From Anticarsia gemmatalis (taxonomy: Eukaryota > Arthropoda > Insecta > Lepidoptera > Erebidae), in NCBI RefSeq assembly GCF_050436995.1, contig NC_134747.1:9555501-9619500 (forward strand): 64,000 nt of DNA, given 5' to 3'. How positions within the stretch are numbered: position 1 is the stretch's first letter; every line of letters starts with the position of its first letter. Positions 14,837 to 26,662 of this stretch are shown here, piece by piece. The translations under genes were made by a program, and so were the position numbers. The notes under the pieces were generated by a model that saw nothing but the letters and a program-made list of their open reading frames with translations, had not been told where the DNA came from and did not search any database.

Positions 14837-16557
14837 CTAGTTCTGTACATTACATACAAGTGAGTTATAATCCGGTATATAAATAGAAATAACGCGATCA
14901 TGCTTTATCGACTTAACTTTAGTTTGCTAGTAGTTACTTGTAACTTGCAACCACGGCTAATGCTACTTGGCCGAAACGTCAAGAAAACCAAGATAAATAT
15001 TGCACAATCTCCGTGTGATATCGAAAATTTAAAAGTACTGATACAAGTATCAATAGGTTTAACTCGAACAAACAAACTTTTCAACTTTAGTAAAATGTAA
15101 CATGTGTATTTGCGAAAAAAAAATAGCCCTGAATCAGCTTCTTTAGTTTGATTAACACCGTAATAACAATAAATAACTTAATTAATGCAGTTTGCACAAT
15201 TATAATAACGACGTCAATTCAAACCTTACCTACAAGGAAAACCTGTGGCTACATTATACTTAGTTTTCTACACGCATTAAATCACGCTACTTACTTTGCT
15301 AGAAGTGTGAGAACCGAATTGTAGTATGAGAAAGTTTGTTTATAACATTAATAACACTTGTCTAATAACACCTTCAATTACTTTTTGTTGTGGGCACAGC
15401 AATGGCGTGGAGCTGCAGTAAATTGCTGTCGGTTTTTTCATAGACATCACATTAGTTATAGAACACACAACAAAATCTAATATTAAAACAGTTCCGACTG
15501 TATATTGATTTCAAACTGTTTAATCTCTATTTTATTGAGAAGGTATATATATTAAATTAAATGTTTTATTGTTGCGTGACTCAGAGACAATATAATTTTA
15601 AATTCGAATAGATCAACTACTAGTGTCTACTGGTTGTTTTATAATTTCATTGATTCTGATTTCTATAGAAAAATCGCGAAGTTAGGTGTGTTTTACGCTG
15701 ACGTCATAATCTTTTTACAGAACGATTAATTAAATACTTTTTCACATTTCTATAGAGTACATCTCACACACTCAGATAAAAGTGAAAAAAAACTTAACAT
15801 TTATTTTTAAACAGGAAACAATACTAGAGCTTTTACTCGACGTCGTAAAGGCGCAAGTTGTTAATCATTTCAATACGATCATTACGCACTGGCCTCTCTT
15901 TCAATGATCAATGAACATGAGCCGAGTAACATTACAAGCGAAGTTTATAAGCCTCTTGTTTTCTCCGAACATGTTTTACACTTTAACTAACATAATATTG
16001 ACACAAACTTACGGTTTTCATAACAATGGCGCACAGGTTTGAAAATAAACCTTGAATTTTAATATTTGTAAAAATAATTTACACGTGGTTTCAGCGGTGT
16101 ATTTCTATGCATATAAACCTGTCAGCTAAATACAGTAGTAACTTATTTTAAATTCAGCAAAAAAAATTGCGGTTCCGTTCAAGGTATGTGATTACAATCA
16201 ATTTAAAATTGCTTATTAACTAACTTTAATTTGTAATCATTATTAGGCTAACCAACAGATCGATTTTATTTTAGGTATCAAAATAATAAGTTCTTAACTA
16301 AGAAACTGTACGAGTTTGTAAGTTTTTTCTCAGATCCAATCTGAGAAAAAACTAACAATCTCGATAGTCGATAACTATCATATTATGCCTAAGTTTTTTT
16401 TCAGAAATTATGGCACGAGTTACTTTAGAAAATTCTAAGACAAACATACTTCGTTCAGAAGAAGTTCCAAAACAAATAAAATAATGGTAGGAAACACCCG
16501 AAAAATCGTGCGAAGTTTAGTTTTCGTTGAATTTAAAGTGAGTTCATAGAAACTAAC
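14837..16557 (-). other. intron 2 of midline/H15-type gene
   Basis: An AT-rich intron of about 1.7 kb lies between coding exons 2 and 3. It contains a short perfect hairpin at 16321-16353 (15-bp arms, 3-nt loop). The frames at 14900-15100 and elsewhere show no recognisable protein. Otherwise I see nothing in it. Confidence 0.75.
16321..16353. repeat. short perfect hairpin (15-bp arms)
   Basis: AGTTTTTTCTCAGAT is followed by a 3-nt loop (CCA) and its exact reverse complement. It lies in the intron just downstream of coding exon 2 of the T-box gene. It is too short for a transposon remnant to be recognised. Confidence 0.6.
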
Positions 16558-16719
16558 CTGAGGAAGGTGCAGGCGAGGGCGCCGCGTTGTCTGACGCGTC
16601 TCTCTCGCCGTCAGAGCATTGCTCTACATCGACCTCTACATCTTCATCGGGCAATGGCGACCGACAGCTGGACGCTGGCGAGCTGAGCGACGCCGGCGAG
16701 CTCTGGCGCGACACCGACC
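16558..16719 (-). CDS. mid: midline/H15-type T-box factor, coding exon 2 (linker)
   Basis: The exon lies between a CAG acceptor (16721-16720) and a GTTAGT donor (16557-16556), and enters and leaves in phase 1. It encodes a low-complexity linker: Ser/Pro-rich (SRQSSPASLSSPASS), then an acidic block (DEDVEVDVEQCSDGERD), then an Ala/Pro/Ser tail. Such linkers separate the eh1 motif from the T-box in this family. The phase match to both neighbours supports the model. Confidence 0.85.
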
Positions 16720-19340
16720 CTGACAAACAGAAAAAGGATTCTAAAACTATGCTACATGACACTATAAGACTATAATATCCTATACATGTGGTCATGTAGC
16801 TACTCATCCAATAGTAAAGAATAAATTAATATACTCATAATAATATGTCGATAATACACCAGCCGTAATGCAATAAACGCCTGTTAGTAATGACTATGTT
16901 CAATATTTATTTTTTATAAAAAAATATAAAGCAATTACCAACCGTTCAAAACAATGTGAAGATTCTTCATTTCAAATTATATTAAATTTCTCAATTCTAA
17001 ATATAATAATTTAATAAATTTTCAGTTAAATAAATTCAACAAAATAAAAACGTCTAAATAATTAAGAAAAAATATGCGCCTAAATTCATTTAAAAAAAGA
17101 ATAACTGTTTAAAGCACATTAGTGGAATACGGCCAGTGCGTTTATCCGCAGAGGTTTTAAAACGCCATTAAAATAATAAAACCTTTTGTCTCTTATAATA
17201 TATGTATTTTGATTATAGTCGATTTTTACTAGCTGCTAATGCAATTATAAATATTCTTTACAATTAAAAGACTTAAGTAGTTACTACTATACTGTAGTTA
17301 TTGCAGAAATTAAAAGTAATGTATACGGCCGCACATAAAATAAATATGTTTTATGGAAAAAAAGTTGGAGTAAGTTATTTTTCGTAATTTAAAACAATTT
17401 CTCTACAATTAAAAAGCAATAAACTGAAACTGGGCGGTCGACCGTTATCTGACTTAAACAAAAAAGCTTTTACGTTATTTCATTTTAAACTTGTAATTTG
17501 CAACTAAAATAACGCCATAAAGTTTTCGCTTCTCTCTTACTTTTTTAAACGGCCAAGATTATTTTGTGCTGCAGAGCCTCAGAACCTAATTTATAATCAA
17601 TATCTTTTTAATTGAGAGCTGTTTACAGATAAGATAAAAGGACATTACGAATTGAGACAACATTTATTTAGTCTTTAATACAAAGAGCCGCCAAATTGGG
17701 ACGTAAACATACAATATATTTTAAACCATGATTCTTTTGTCCAAAAATCAATCTAGCTAATTGTAATTCCGAAAGATCGTGAATCAATTCACAAATCAAA
17801 AATAATGGAATGTTACTTAAAACGATATAACCTTACTGGTTTATGCGTTTTCCCGTAATAAAAATATTACCTCAAATCTGTTCGTGTCGAATACCTACAT
17901 AATTTTAATATTCACAGTTGCGGTAATATCCTGCGCTTTTTCACATTACGATCTAAAAACCAGTTACAAGTTCCTCGAATGATTTCAAAACAAACTACGG
18001 TGTGAAACGTCTGTCCGTATTCCGCTGGACTGCCATCACTTGCGTGATAATGTGTTTTTCTTCCTTATTAAAAATTGTTAGGAAGAAGGAAATATCTTGT
18101 TCTTGTATAATCTATAAGCATATACGTAATTAATAAAATGTATGTATATTTATGTAATTAAAATAAGTTTTTACACGATTGTTCTTGCGAAGACTACGCA
18201 AATGGTAAGTGGAGATTCAGATAGAGTTATTTTATATAGCGATTTAAAGTACATACATTTAACTTGATTTATTTCAGTTAAGACTTGATACAATTTGTTA
18301 TTTTTTAAAACAAAACTATGACGTCGACGGAATATAAATCAGTCATAGAAAAAGATAGATTTTGATGAGATTTGAACATACATTAACAAAAAAAGTAAAT
18401 CTTCTGCTAGACTAACGATTTCTTTCGAGATTTTCTATGCATCAAAGTAGGAGAAGAAATAAATATGTCTTAAAAAAACATATTTAGTTAATCATGTTTA
18501 AACCAATTAGACAAAATTTTATTTCACCTTAAACTTTAAAAGTTATTACTAGCCTTATCTGATTAGGAAAAAGGAACTGCCCGACTAATTGGCACTTTTG
18601 GAAATATAATCCGTGACTCTACTTACTTACTATTTCAAGTTCAGCCGCCTTTGCTTATATTAACAGTTCTAAGTAGCCATATTATTATTTTATTTTGACT
18701 TTATGCTTAATTAAGTGTCGATAAGAACTGTACCACTTACACGTTGGAGGTATTCTAGCAATTTCTACTAAGTGTAAAGTAAGCTATTTTATAGGAATAC
18801 CTTAGTTTTAGTGGCGGTGAGCACGCTTTGAAAGGCCTAGAGTTACTTGCTTAAAGAACATTGGTAAATTATATTAATGAAGTTGTAGTAACTACAATAA
18901 ATCGAAGGCTTCTGATTCATTGTGCCTGGTTTTAAAGCTAAATATGCCATCAATACCTACACCGTCTCACTGAATTATTAAACCTTCTGAAACTTACTAT
19001 CTTTTTTTACTTTAAAGTCTCTTCGTACTTTGTTCTAGTCTGTTTCAAAGACTGGAATAGATTTATTAAGCTTCATAAATACGTATAATTATAAATTAAA
19101 TAGCTAATAGCAAGTTACTAACTTCCTCCTCGTTAATCTTGTAACAATATGATCGGTAAATAATAAAGATGAAACAGGCAGATTACAGACCCTTGTCTAA
19201 AAAATTGCTAAGAACCCCTATTACAAGCATTATTTAGATTGATGGACAGATAGTCGAACATGAGCTGTGTTAGACACAAGAAGTTGTACAGACCACTATA
19301 GTAAAACGATATAGAAGAGAGTCTTATATGCAAGGTTCGC

Positions 19341-19404
19341 GGCTAGTATAGATACACAAAATTTAGAACACTGATGTTCTAAATTTTGTGTATCTATACT
19401 AGCC
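19341..19404. repeat. perfect hairpin, 30-bp arms, 4-nt loop
   Basis: Bases 19341-19370 (starting GGCTAGTATAGATACAC) are followed by loop CTGA and then the exact reverse complement at 19375-19404. No mismatch was seen over 30 bp. It lies in intron 1 of the T-box gene. It could be a tiny foldback transposon, a small-RNA precursor or a replication/assembly-derived inverted duplication. Nothing in the flanks decides between these. Confidence 0.85.
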
Positions 19405-19515
19405 TAGCTAGAGTATATACTACCTACAGGCTTATGCAACTGATAGTGGGCGGTGTGATACAGCTACTGTGTCTTAGAAATACACAGAACTATGAATAAT
19501 TAATAAAAACAACCC

Positions 19516-19600
19516 ATTAATGTCCCACTGCTAGACAAGTCTCTCCTCTCGGAGTGAGGGAGGGGATCAGGCCTTGAGACCTATGGATTATAATATAAAT
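19516..19600 (+). repeat. dispersed lepidopteran repeat fragment (LINE 3'-end-like)
   Basis: The string AATGTCCCACTGCTAGACAA, followed by a CTCTCCTCTCGG-type block and GGATCAGGCC, resembles a short sequence dispersed widely in moth and butterfly genomes (usual form CCCACTGCTGGGC..AGGCCTCC). I assign it from memory of that motif. The exact family and its ends are unknown. Confidence 0.4.
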
Positions 19601-20229
19601 AATAACGCATGCAAAGGTTTTCCGTAAAGTTGTTGAACTATAACAATCCTGGGTAAACGCTAAGGTGAACACATTATGCCTTTGTGTAGATTTATGTGAA
19701 AATAAAAATAATAATGGTAATATTTGTGTCGAGTTGCGTGTCCCAGTGTGGTGGTTGTGTTAGGGCGCTGTCGGCCGATGTCGGCCGCGTTCGGTTCCAC
19801 ACAATTAATCTGAAATAACGAACTGACCCGTAACACGACGCCTGCGCATGCCTCCACAACACCAATTAGCATTAAACCCTTTTTTAAACATGGACCTGGC
19901 TTTATAGGTTTTGAGCTAATGTTCGTTTGTGAGTGTCGCGTTCGACGAGCTGTAAATGCTTGAGTAATTGCTGTTGATATTATTATTCGAAAACTAGTTC
20001 TATTTTATGTGTACAATTTTGTATTGGATTTAGTAATTCTATATTAGAGACGTATTAGAGACTCCTCAATGCTAATTAGATAAATTTATGACAAAATTAC
20101 GCAAGTATTCGATCATTACATTACTTAACGTCCACTAGATGACTGAAAATGATTAACATGGTGATCTTTTTATCTTTGCCCGCTAATGGAGCATATAAAG
20201 ACTTTCATAATAAAAATAGAATTCCTTTT

Positions 20230-20456
20230 ACTACTGATCGCAATGTCTAGTGTTCAATTCCCGGATCCAGCAAGTTGTTTTTGATTAATTTATACTTAAT
20301 TTTATTAGATTGTTTTAAAAGCCCGAAGTTTTGTAACCTGTCCTGTAATGGCAATAGCCCCCGTTTACTAGGCACTAACATTGTAAACAGCGAAACGCGG
20401 GTGTATTTCATACACCTCTGCCTATACAATTGGGTTTAAAAGGCGTGATGTTACGG
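20230..20456 (+). mobile_element. tRNA-derived lepidopteran SINE (5'-truncated)
   Basis: The tRNA-like part is visible as CTGATCGCAATGTCTAG and the B-box-like GTTCAATTCCCGG. It is followed by the family body (GTAATGGCAATAGCCCCC, CTAACATTGTAAACAGCG, TACACCTCTGCCTA) and the 3' end AAAAGGCGTGATGTTACGG. The same order appears on the opposite strand at 59462-59744. The A-box half of the head is missing or degraded. It lies in intron 1 of the T-box gene. Confidence 0.65.
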
Positions 20457-21503
20457 ACTTATGTTATAAAACGAATGTAAATAAAAGCGCGGAATTTTTC
20501 ATGTAAGAGACTATTCAAAACTGTTTATTCCAATTGGAAGAAGCGACTTACCCGAGTCTCATTTATTTACTACGCGTAATGGCGTTTAAATAATACCTAC
20601 CAAGGTAGGTATGAAAAAATGAAGTACCGACCTAAAATTACGTACTATTAAGAAATTTTGTTTATCATACAGGCTTATCTGTAGGTAGGTAAGATTTTAA
20701 AGAAATGGGTTGATTTACAAATTACAAGCGGGAGAAATGAATTCTTACGTATATTTTAATAATTATAATTTTCCAACCAGCCAAACTAACAAACGCTAAT
20801 AAAACATAAGAACACATTTTGAGTAGGTAACTTATTTATACCTACAATAACAATTTTCTTTTAAATTGACTCCTACTATAATAATACAATAACGGATTAT
20901 AACCTCCTGTAAATTCGTATTGAAGCCTTCCAACAACTTTGAATTTGCGTCATGAAAATACACTACTAAAATTTTTCTCACAAAATGATTTTCATAAAAT
21001 GAAAGCGAATAAGTACGCATACATTTACTCTACTATAAAATTACGCGCTCTACTAAAACTAAACCATTCCGATGTTAGTTTTTATGACTCTATCTCTACA
21101 TCTCATAAAAAATAGATAGATCCCTTTAAAGATCACTCACTTGTCCGACTGTCCGTCCGTCTGTGACAGCCGTTTAATTAACATTTAATTTTACACGCTT
21201 TTCACTGTCGCACCTTTGACTGAAGCTATAAATACTTTATCTAATTAAATATTTACTTTCAAAGAGTCTAAGGAAGAAATTAATTAATGAAACACTGTTA
21301 AATAACTAGCATATTTGCAGATCTTGATAGAAACACTTACACAATATTTGCTTATTAAGCCGTGACTCTACATTACCACTAGCGGATAATCAACAAAATA
21401 CTTGAAGGTAATGCTATTTATTGTTTAAAATGAATATAGCCTGCTATTATAACAAATGCTTAATAAGAGAATGTAATAAATATATTAATTAGGCCTAATA
21501 TAC

Positions 21504-21654
21504 CGGTGAGTGGCGGTGATCTTGCGACGGGGCTGCGCGGCTCCGCGGCGCGGGCCATGATCGCCGCGATGGAGAAGTCCGTGGCCCTCGTCTTGCTCTC
21601 CTCGGCCACCATCCTGTCCCGGGCGGGCCAGCACTCCGCGCTCTCCACATCCAT
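21504..21654 (-). CDS. mid: midline/H15-type T-box factor, coding exon 1 (start codon, eh1 motif)
   Basis: This T-box transcription factor should act in the nucleus; in insects midline/H15 and in vertebrates TBX20 function in heart, ventral and neural patterning. The exon encodes 50 residues plus a split codon, starting MDVESAECWPARDRM and containing TDFSIAAIMAR. Residues 27-33 (FSIAAIM) fit the eh1 motif that binds Groucho-type corepressors and is typical of TBX20/midline N-termini. It ends at G|GTATAT in phase 1 and joins exon 2 in frame. The window carries 156 complete codons of the protein. I cannot tell midline from its paralogue H15. An in-frame TTG just upstream is not a credible start. 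Confidence 0.88.
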
Positions 21655-22480
21655 CAAACGACCCTCAGTACCTCAGTCCACACAAACCACCCGACATCTC
21701 ACCGACTACGTCCAAAACATTGTTTCCGTTTATGCATTTTAAAACACCGATTACAAAACTGACGCCGTTATAAAATATTACGCATTTCAAATTGGTCTTA
21801 ATGAAAACGAGCACTTTCAAAAATTGTAACGCTTATTGCACAGTAACGAATCAATTACCAGTGGTGGCTAACGTTAAACGCGTATTTAAATAGCAGTTGA
21901 TAGAGTCCGTGGTACGCAGGCGAAAGCGGTACGGCGGCTGAGCGCGGACTGAGCGCGCGGGAGCGGCGGCGCGCGGGGCGGGGCGGGCGGGCGTGCCGCC
22001 TCCCCAGACCAACCACTGGCCGCTCTACCCGCTGTCACACATACCTCCCCTCCTCTATACCCCTCTACCCCCTACGCTAAGCTTTTCAATAACAATAAAA
22101 ATAATAATACTAATTCATATCTTATTCCATATTTGTTCAACGCCATTGTGACTCTACACCGATAGGTGAAATAAATTTCTCTTTTTATAGTCGACTATCA
22201 ATCAATAAAAAGTTAATTACCGACCTACACCTGAGCGTTTTATGATCTAACTCTAAATTTTCTTATCTAGCAGTAAGTTTATCGCTGTTGAAAACGTTGA
22301 AAAACTGACCACAAACCGATGTAAATATTTTTCATGAAAATGGTATCAGTGAAAACGCGCGCGCAATCACCGAGCGAGTGCGCCGCCCATAAAAACAGAT
22401 CAGTAGATTAGAGCGGGACAACAATAGACAAAAGCGGTCGCGCGCATGCGTTAGAGAGAGCCGTAAGTATATATAGCATG
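21655..22480 (-). promoter_or_regulatory. putative promoter/5'UTR region of the T-box gene
   Basis: The region just upstream of the start codon has a strongly GC-rich patch at about 21905-22010 (GGGGCGGGGCGGGC) in AT-rich surroundings. A TATATATA string lies at 22468-22475, about 800 bp upstream of the ATG, and a second GC-rich patch lies at 22355-22395. This is consistent with a core promoter and 5'UTR, but no transcription start can be fixed from sequence alone. Confidence 0.3.
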
Positions 22481-23480
22481 CAACGGAATACATTCAAAGA
22501 CGTAACTTTATCAATATTTAACACCAACACTAACTTTACTCGCAGACCAATATTTTTGTGATTTTTTCCAACTTTTTTGCATTTCTCTTACATTTTAACA
22601 AAAACGTACCATAGAGTTCTCGTAATTTAAAAGATTGTGTCTATTATTAGACTAAATTAGGTATACCATCTTCGTTTTTTGTCTTAGTTATTTTAGAATA
22701 AAAAAAGTACGTAGTTTTATAATAATATGTTAAACTAATTAAAGTTAAACTATACCTATTTATAAAATGCATAATTAATATTACAATTAGTCATGTACTT
22801 TTGTATGTGAGTTTGTTAACGTATAAAATAGTTTGTTTATAAAATACCTGCCTCGTTAAAATTATAATTATTATGTAACTAAAACAGAAGAAAATTAATA
22901 AAAATCTGTATTGTAATTTTATTGGTTAATTAAAGAGTTTGCATTTGCATTGCATTGAATTAGAGACTTTTCAAATAGATTTTTAATTGCGGAGTAAACC
23001 ATCATCCACAATGATAATAACTTGATACAATTTCAAATGTCAAATTAATTCATTAAAAAAAAATCTCATCAATACTTTTATACAAGTACCGTAGAAGAAA
23101 AATAATAGAGCCACTTTCGCAATAACAAACTCTACATTTTCAAGCAAAACTTAAACGACAACAAACAAAATATAATTGAACTGTCAAACTCTATAAACAG
23201 TCTCCCAGTTGGATGTTGGAGGGAACTACTGACCTATTTACATCGAACAATTAACATCGATAACTTAGATCTGAGTATCTAAAACAACTGGCAATTCTCT
23301 AAAGTCGATCCTACTAAATATCGAGTTTTGTTTGACATTTAAAATGTACTGCAAAAATTGTTCCTACGGCACCCGCTAGAGGCACTGATCAGATTTACAC
23401 AAAAATTTTCTCGATATCCAGCCGGTTGTCAATAGTCGATAGTAGTAGAGAATTGCTCTACACAAAAGTAATGACTACTG
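22481..23480. other. intergenic, AT-rich, no gene seen
   Basis: AT-rich DNA upstream of the T-box gene with no open frame or repeat that I recognise. Confidence 0.6.
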
Positions 23481-23599
23481 ACCCCCGGTTTCTGAGTACA
23501 CTTAGCGGTAGTTTATCTATTCAATTGTGTCAAAACTCATATAAAAAAACGCTATTGAATAGATAAACTACCGCTAAATGTAACTCAGAAACCGGGGGT
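23481..23599. mobile_element. palindromic MITE, copy 1
   Basis: A 119-bp foldback element. The left arm starts ACCCCCGGTTTCTGAGTAC and ends ATCTATTCAAT. The right arm is its reverse complement with a few differences and ends AACTCAGAAACCGGGGGT. A related copy lies at 55328-55459. It has no coding capacity. The arms are about 45 bp and the loop about 30 bp. No clear target-site duplication was found. Confidence 0.75.
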
Positions 23600-23707
23600 G
23601 AGTGGCCTAATCAAGTGCATTTATGTATAACTACAAGCAGTAATACTTAGGACATTATTGCTTATAGTCGTAATATCTATAATTGTTACCCCACATTTTA
23701 TTTACTA

Positions 23708-23972
23708 CTAGCTGACCCGCGCAACTTCGCTTGCGTCAAAATTTTCCCCGTTTTTGTAACATTTTTCGTTGCTACTCCGCTCCTAATGACCGTAGCGTGA
23801 TGTTATATAGCCTATAGCCTTCCTCGATAAATGGGCTATCTAACACTGAAAGAATTTTTCAAATCGGACCAGTAGTTCCTGAGATTAGCGCGTTCAAGCA
23901 AACAAACAAACAATCAAACAAACAAACTCTTCAGCTTTATTATATTAGTATAGATTATTATATTAGTATAGA
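23708..23972 (-). mobile_element. Lep1-type non-autonomous Helitron
   Basis: Read on the minus strand, it begins TCTATACTAATATAATAA and passes through GTTTGTTTGATTG and CTGGTCCGATTTGAAAAATT. It ends with GCGAAGTTGCGCGGGTCAG and CTAG followed by T. That is the Helitron 5'-TC..CTRR-3' layout with insertion before T. The 5' terminal 18 bp are tandemly duplicated (23937-23972). It is non-coding. Confidence 0.75.
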
Positions 23973-24362
23973 TTTCCACCTTACCCTAAACATCTCCTGA
24001 TACTATAGTTAACAGTTATGTGTTTAATTTCTTATGTTTTAATGACGATAAGTCATTAGCAGAGGAACAACTGTTGCTTAGATAATATCGACATTAATTT
24101 TGAGGTGAATTAAGAAAGGGTTTTTATTTTAAAGTAATCTGTGTGAGCCTTTCTACTAGATTTAGGGCATTTTATAGTGTAAGAACTTACAGCTACAACT
24201 TACTTATCTAAAAGATAAGCGACAGATAAAGATAATGCTTGAATACAATAATTAGAATACCTTCTGGATGATATATTTAGAGAAGATTTGATCATGTCTA
24301 AATAATGATTTGACCAATTAATGATTTGTTCAAAAATATATGGGCAGTATTATTAGAATAAC

Positions 24363-24709
24363 AAATGTCGTTGGAAACAATCTCTATGAAATGTATAGTC
24401 CTAAGTCCTAGCCCTGTGGTGGACTAAAACTCTTTGGGCCTTATTGAGAGAAGTCCCATACTCAGCATTAAGACAATATATATCTCCAGACTTCTACGAT
24501 CATATGATGCCCTCTACAACATCCAAAAATAAGTGTCGTTGAAAACAATATCTATGAAATGTGCAGTTGTAAATTTTAGTCCTGTGATGGACTGAACTGT
24601 AACGGACCTATTTAGAGAAGTTATAATAATATAGTCATCACATTAACAATATTGAGTTAAATATTGATCATAGACTTGTACATACATCACATATGAAGCC
24701 CTCTATAAC
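24363..24709 (+). repeat. two-copy diverged tandem duplication (about 160-180 bp units)
   Basis: Unit 1 (24363-24520) and unit 2 (24531-24709) share, in the same order, GTCGTTG.AAACAAT.TCTATG, CCTGTG.TGGACT, a GAGAAGT block, CATTAA.ACAATAT, ATAGACTT-like sequence and the closing ATATGA.GCCCTCTA. They differ at many positions and by small indels, so the duplication is old. No coding potential is apparent. Confidence 0.75.
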
Positions 24710-24959
24710 AAGTACTGAATAATTCAGATGTTTTATGCGAAATGAGAGGTCCTCAAGGGTTTGTTTCGTATATGTGGAGTGAAATATTACCCTCCTCATC
24801 GCGTCAAGTGAGGAAAGTGAATACTGTTTGTATTACAGGGTTGTCGGTACTAGACACAAGCGTTACATATATATACCTGCATAAAGGTAAAATATTTAGA
24901 ATTTAATTTCATTTAAATTTGGTTAAAACTGAACAGAAGCTAATCTCATCCTATTAATT

Positions 24960-25167
24960 TTACTAGTAATATAAAATAACATAAATGCAAAAGGTTGTTA
25001 GGAATCAATCCTTTGTATGTTTGTTAGTTACTCGTACACCATAAATTACTTGCTAAACTAATTTTAATAAAAGTTTATACACAAATAATTTATAGATTTT
25101 TAACACATGTTGTACTTTTTACTACGGGAAAACTATTCGCACATAAAAAATCGCAGACATAGGCTAG
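24960..25167 (+). mobile_element. degenerate Lep1-type Helitron
   Basis: It shows ATAACATAAATGCAAAAGG near the 5' side, a middle with GTATGTTTGTTAGTTACTC and TTGCTAAACTAATTTTAAT, and a 3' part with CTACGGGAAAAC. It ends TCGCAGACATAGGCTAGT. The order of these blocks matches the better-preserved Helitrons of this window. It is heavily diverged. Confidence 0.5.
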
Positions 25168-25392
25168 TGAGTAAGGTTAAATATGTTTGATTAATTTTAT
25201 TTGGCTTATATTGTACCGAGCTAGACTTCACTTCGATCTGATGCATCACTGGTTCAACAACATTGAAATACGTATTTTAGCAAATTCTGATTTAATTGTG
25301 CCAATGATTTCTGTTTTTAAAATTCCCATGATTTTAAAGAGGCAAAGGTTTTTTATTACAGATATATCTACCTCGTAGATTCTTTCACGTTT

Positions 25393-25555
25393 ACAAATCT
25401 AATTATATAATTATCTACTATTAACGCAAATAAAACTACACTCATTAAAAGTTATTAAAAAAAACATATTTATTTAATTTGTACAAATCTTAATTATATA
25501 ATTATCTTCTATTAACGCAAATAAAAAGTGACTCATTGAAAGATATTTTAAAAAA
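25393..25555 (+). repeat. short diverged direct repeat (about 65-bp units, 90-bp period)
   Basis: The block ACAAATCTAATTATATAATT, followed by ATCTACTATTAACGCAAATA, occurs at 25393 and again, slightly changed, at 25483. It is followed both times by AAAA and a CTCATT.AAAG block. It is a local tandem duplication with no open frame that I recognise. Confidence 0.75.
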
Positions 25556-26589
25556 TATAAAAGTTTTTGTAGGTTTCAATGGTAATTTTAAATGGCATTA
25601 ATACATGCTTATGTACTGGTTAAGTTAAATGTTCAGTGTAAATCATCCCTTGTGCATGGCAGCTGCAATAAGCCAGTAATTACAAATACGTTTGTTACAT
25701 ACAAACAAGAAGTTTGCAATGAGTTTACCATTATTACTTTCTTTGTAGAAGTAGTTCGCTACAATTGCCTTACAAAGTTATTGATTGTTGGACTGTTAGT
25801 AATAAAAGGCCACGGAATGTAATATTTGCACTTGAATTGAAACTAATTAGTGTTCCTTTGATAGCCTCTCCTTTCCGCATTAGTGTGAATACACGACTTA
25901 TAGCAAATGTAGATATTCTACTCTTTATTTTTGCCGAGTTTCTTTTGTTCATCAAATCAAATAATTTATTCTAAGCTACTGCTCATAGATAGATACTTTA
26001 ACCTAAGAATACATATATTATACATGTCTGACAATTAAGCATCTAACGCAATCGCACTCATCATGGCCTCTGATTCACACATAGCGCCTTAGAAAACCAC
26101 ACTGACTGCAACTATTGAAGTTAATTCTAGCTTTCATAGTTCATATTTAATTTTATGTAAAAAAATGTAAAGATTACTCTGTTTGCCTGTCAATAACGGT
26201 TTTATAACTAATCTGCTTAATCGTTTTAAGATACATTTTATAACTTTCCTTCCATGGGTTATAAGTAAATCACAACAAGTACCAGTTTTCATTACAGAGG
26301 CGATAGCAGAAGCTAGTCTAATCATAGCTGATAATTTAGTTATACATCACGTAGTAAATGTCACTTTTATACCTATTACTATTCTATAAACTATATAATA
26401 AGGTAGATAACGCGTAAATAATGGTAATATTATCGCGATCACTATCTATTATGGTGACATTAAGTGTTTCCCGACACATTTTAATTATACTGACATTTTA
26501 TCAGACGGATCTAATCTATTCAAACGATATTATTCTGCCGATCACAAAATCCTGGGTTCAATACTCGGCTTGACAGTTTTCATAGGCAG
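25556..26589. other. intergenic, no gene seen
   Basis: AT-rich intergenic DNA. Short open frames on both strands (25592-25974, 26134-26389) overlap each other and show no family signature, so I leave them unannotated. Confidence 0.5.
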
Positions 26590-26612
26590 ATAGATAGATA
26601 GACAGATAGATA
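26590..26612 (+). repeat. GATA microsatellite
   Basis: About five to six units of GATA with one GACA interruption (AGATAGATAGATAGACAGAT). It lies directly before the hAT-like MITE. Confidence 0.85.
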
Positions 26613-26662
26613 AGTCCTTTTTCTTTGTTCACAAAGTATCGTACAATAATATATCTAAGGAA

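Larger units (their letters stand above)
16720..21503 (-). other. intron 1 of midline/H15-type gene
   Basis: An AT-rich intron of about 4.8 kb. It contains a perfect 64-bp hairpin (19341-19404), a repeat fragment (19516-19600) and a tRNA-derived SINE (20230-20456), each listed separately. I see no further exon in it. Confidence 0.75.

Noticed and set aside
1610..15700. Scattered AGGTGTG T-box half-sites (near 1616, 10946, 15688)
   Set aside because: A 7-base motif on two strands over 22 kb is expected about this often by chance. Only the inverted pair at 10.9 kb was kept, at low confidence.
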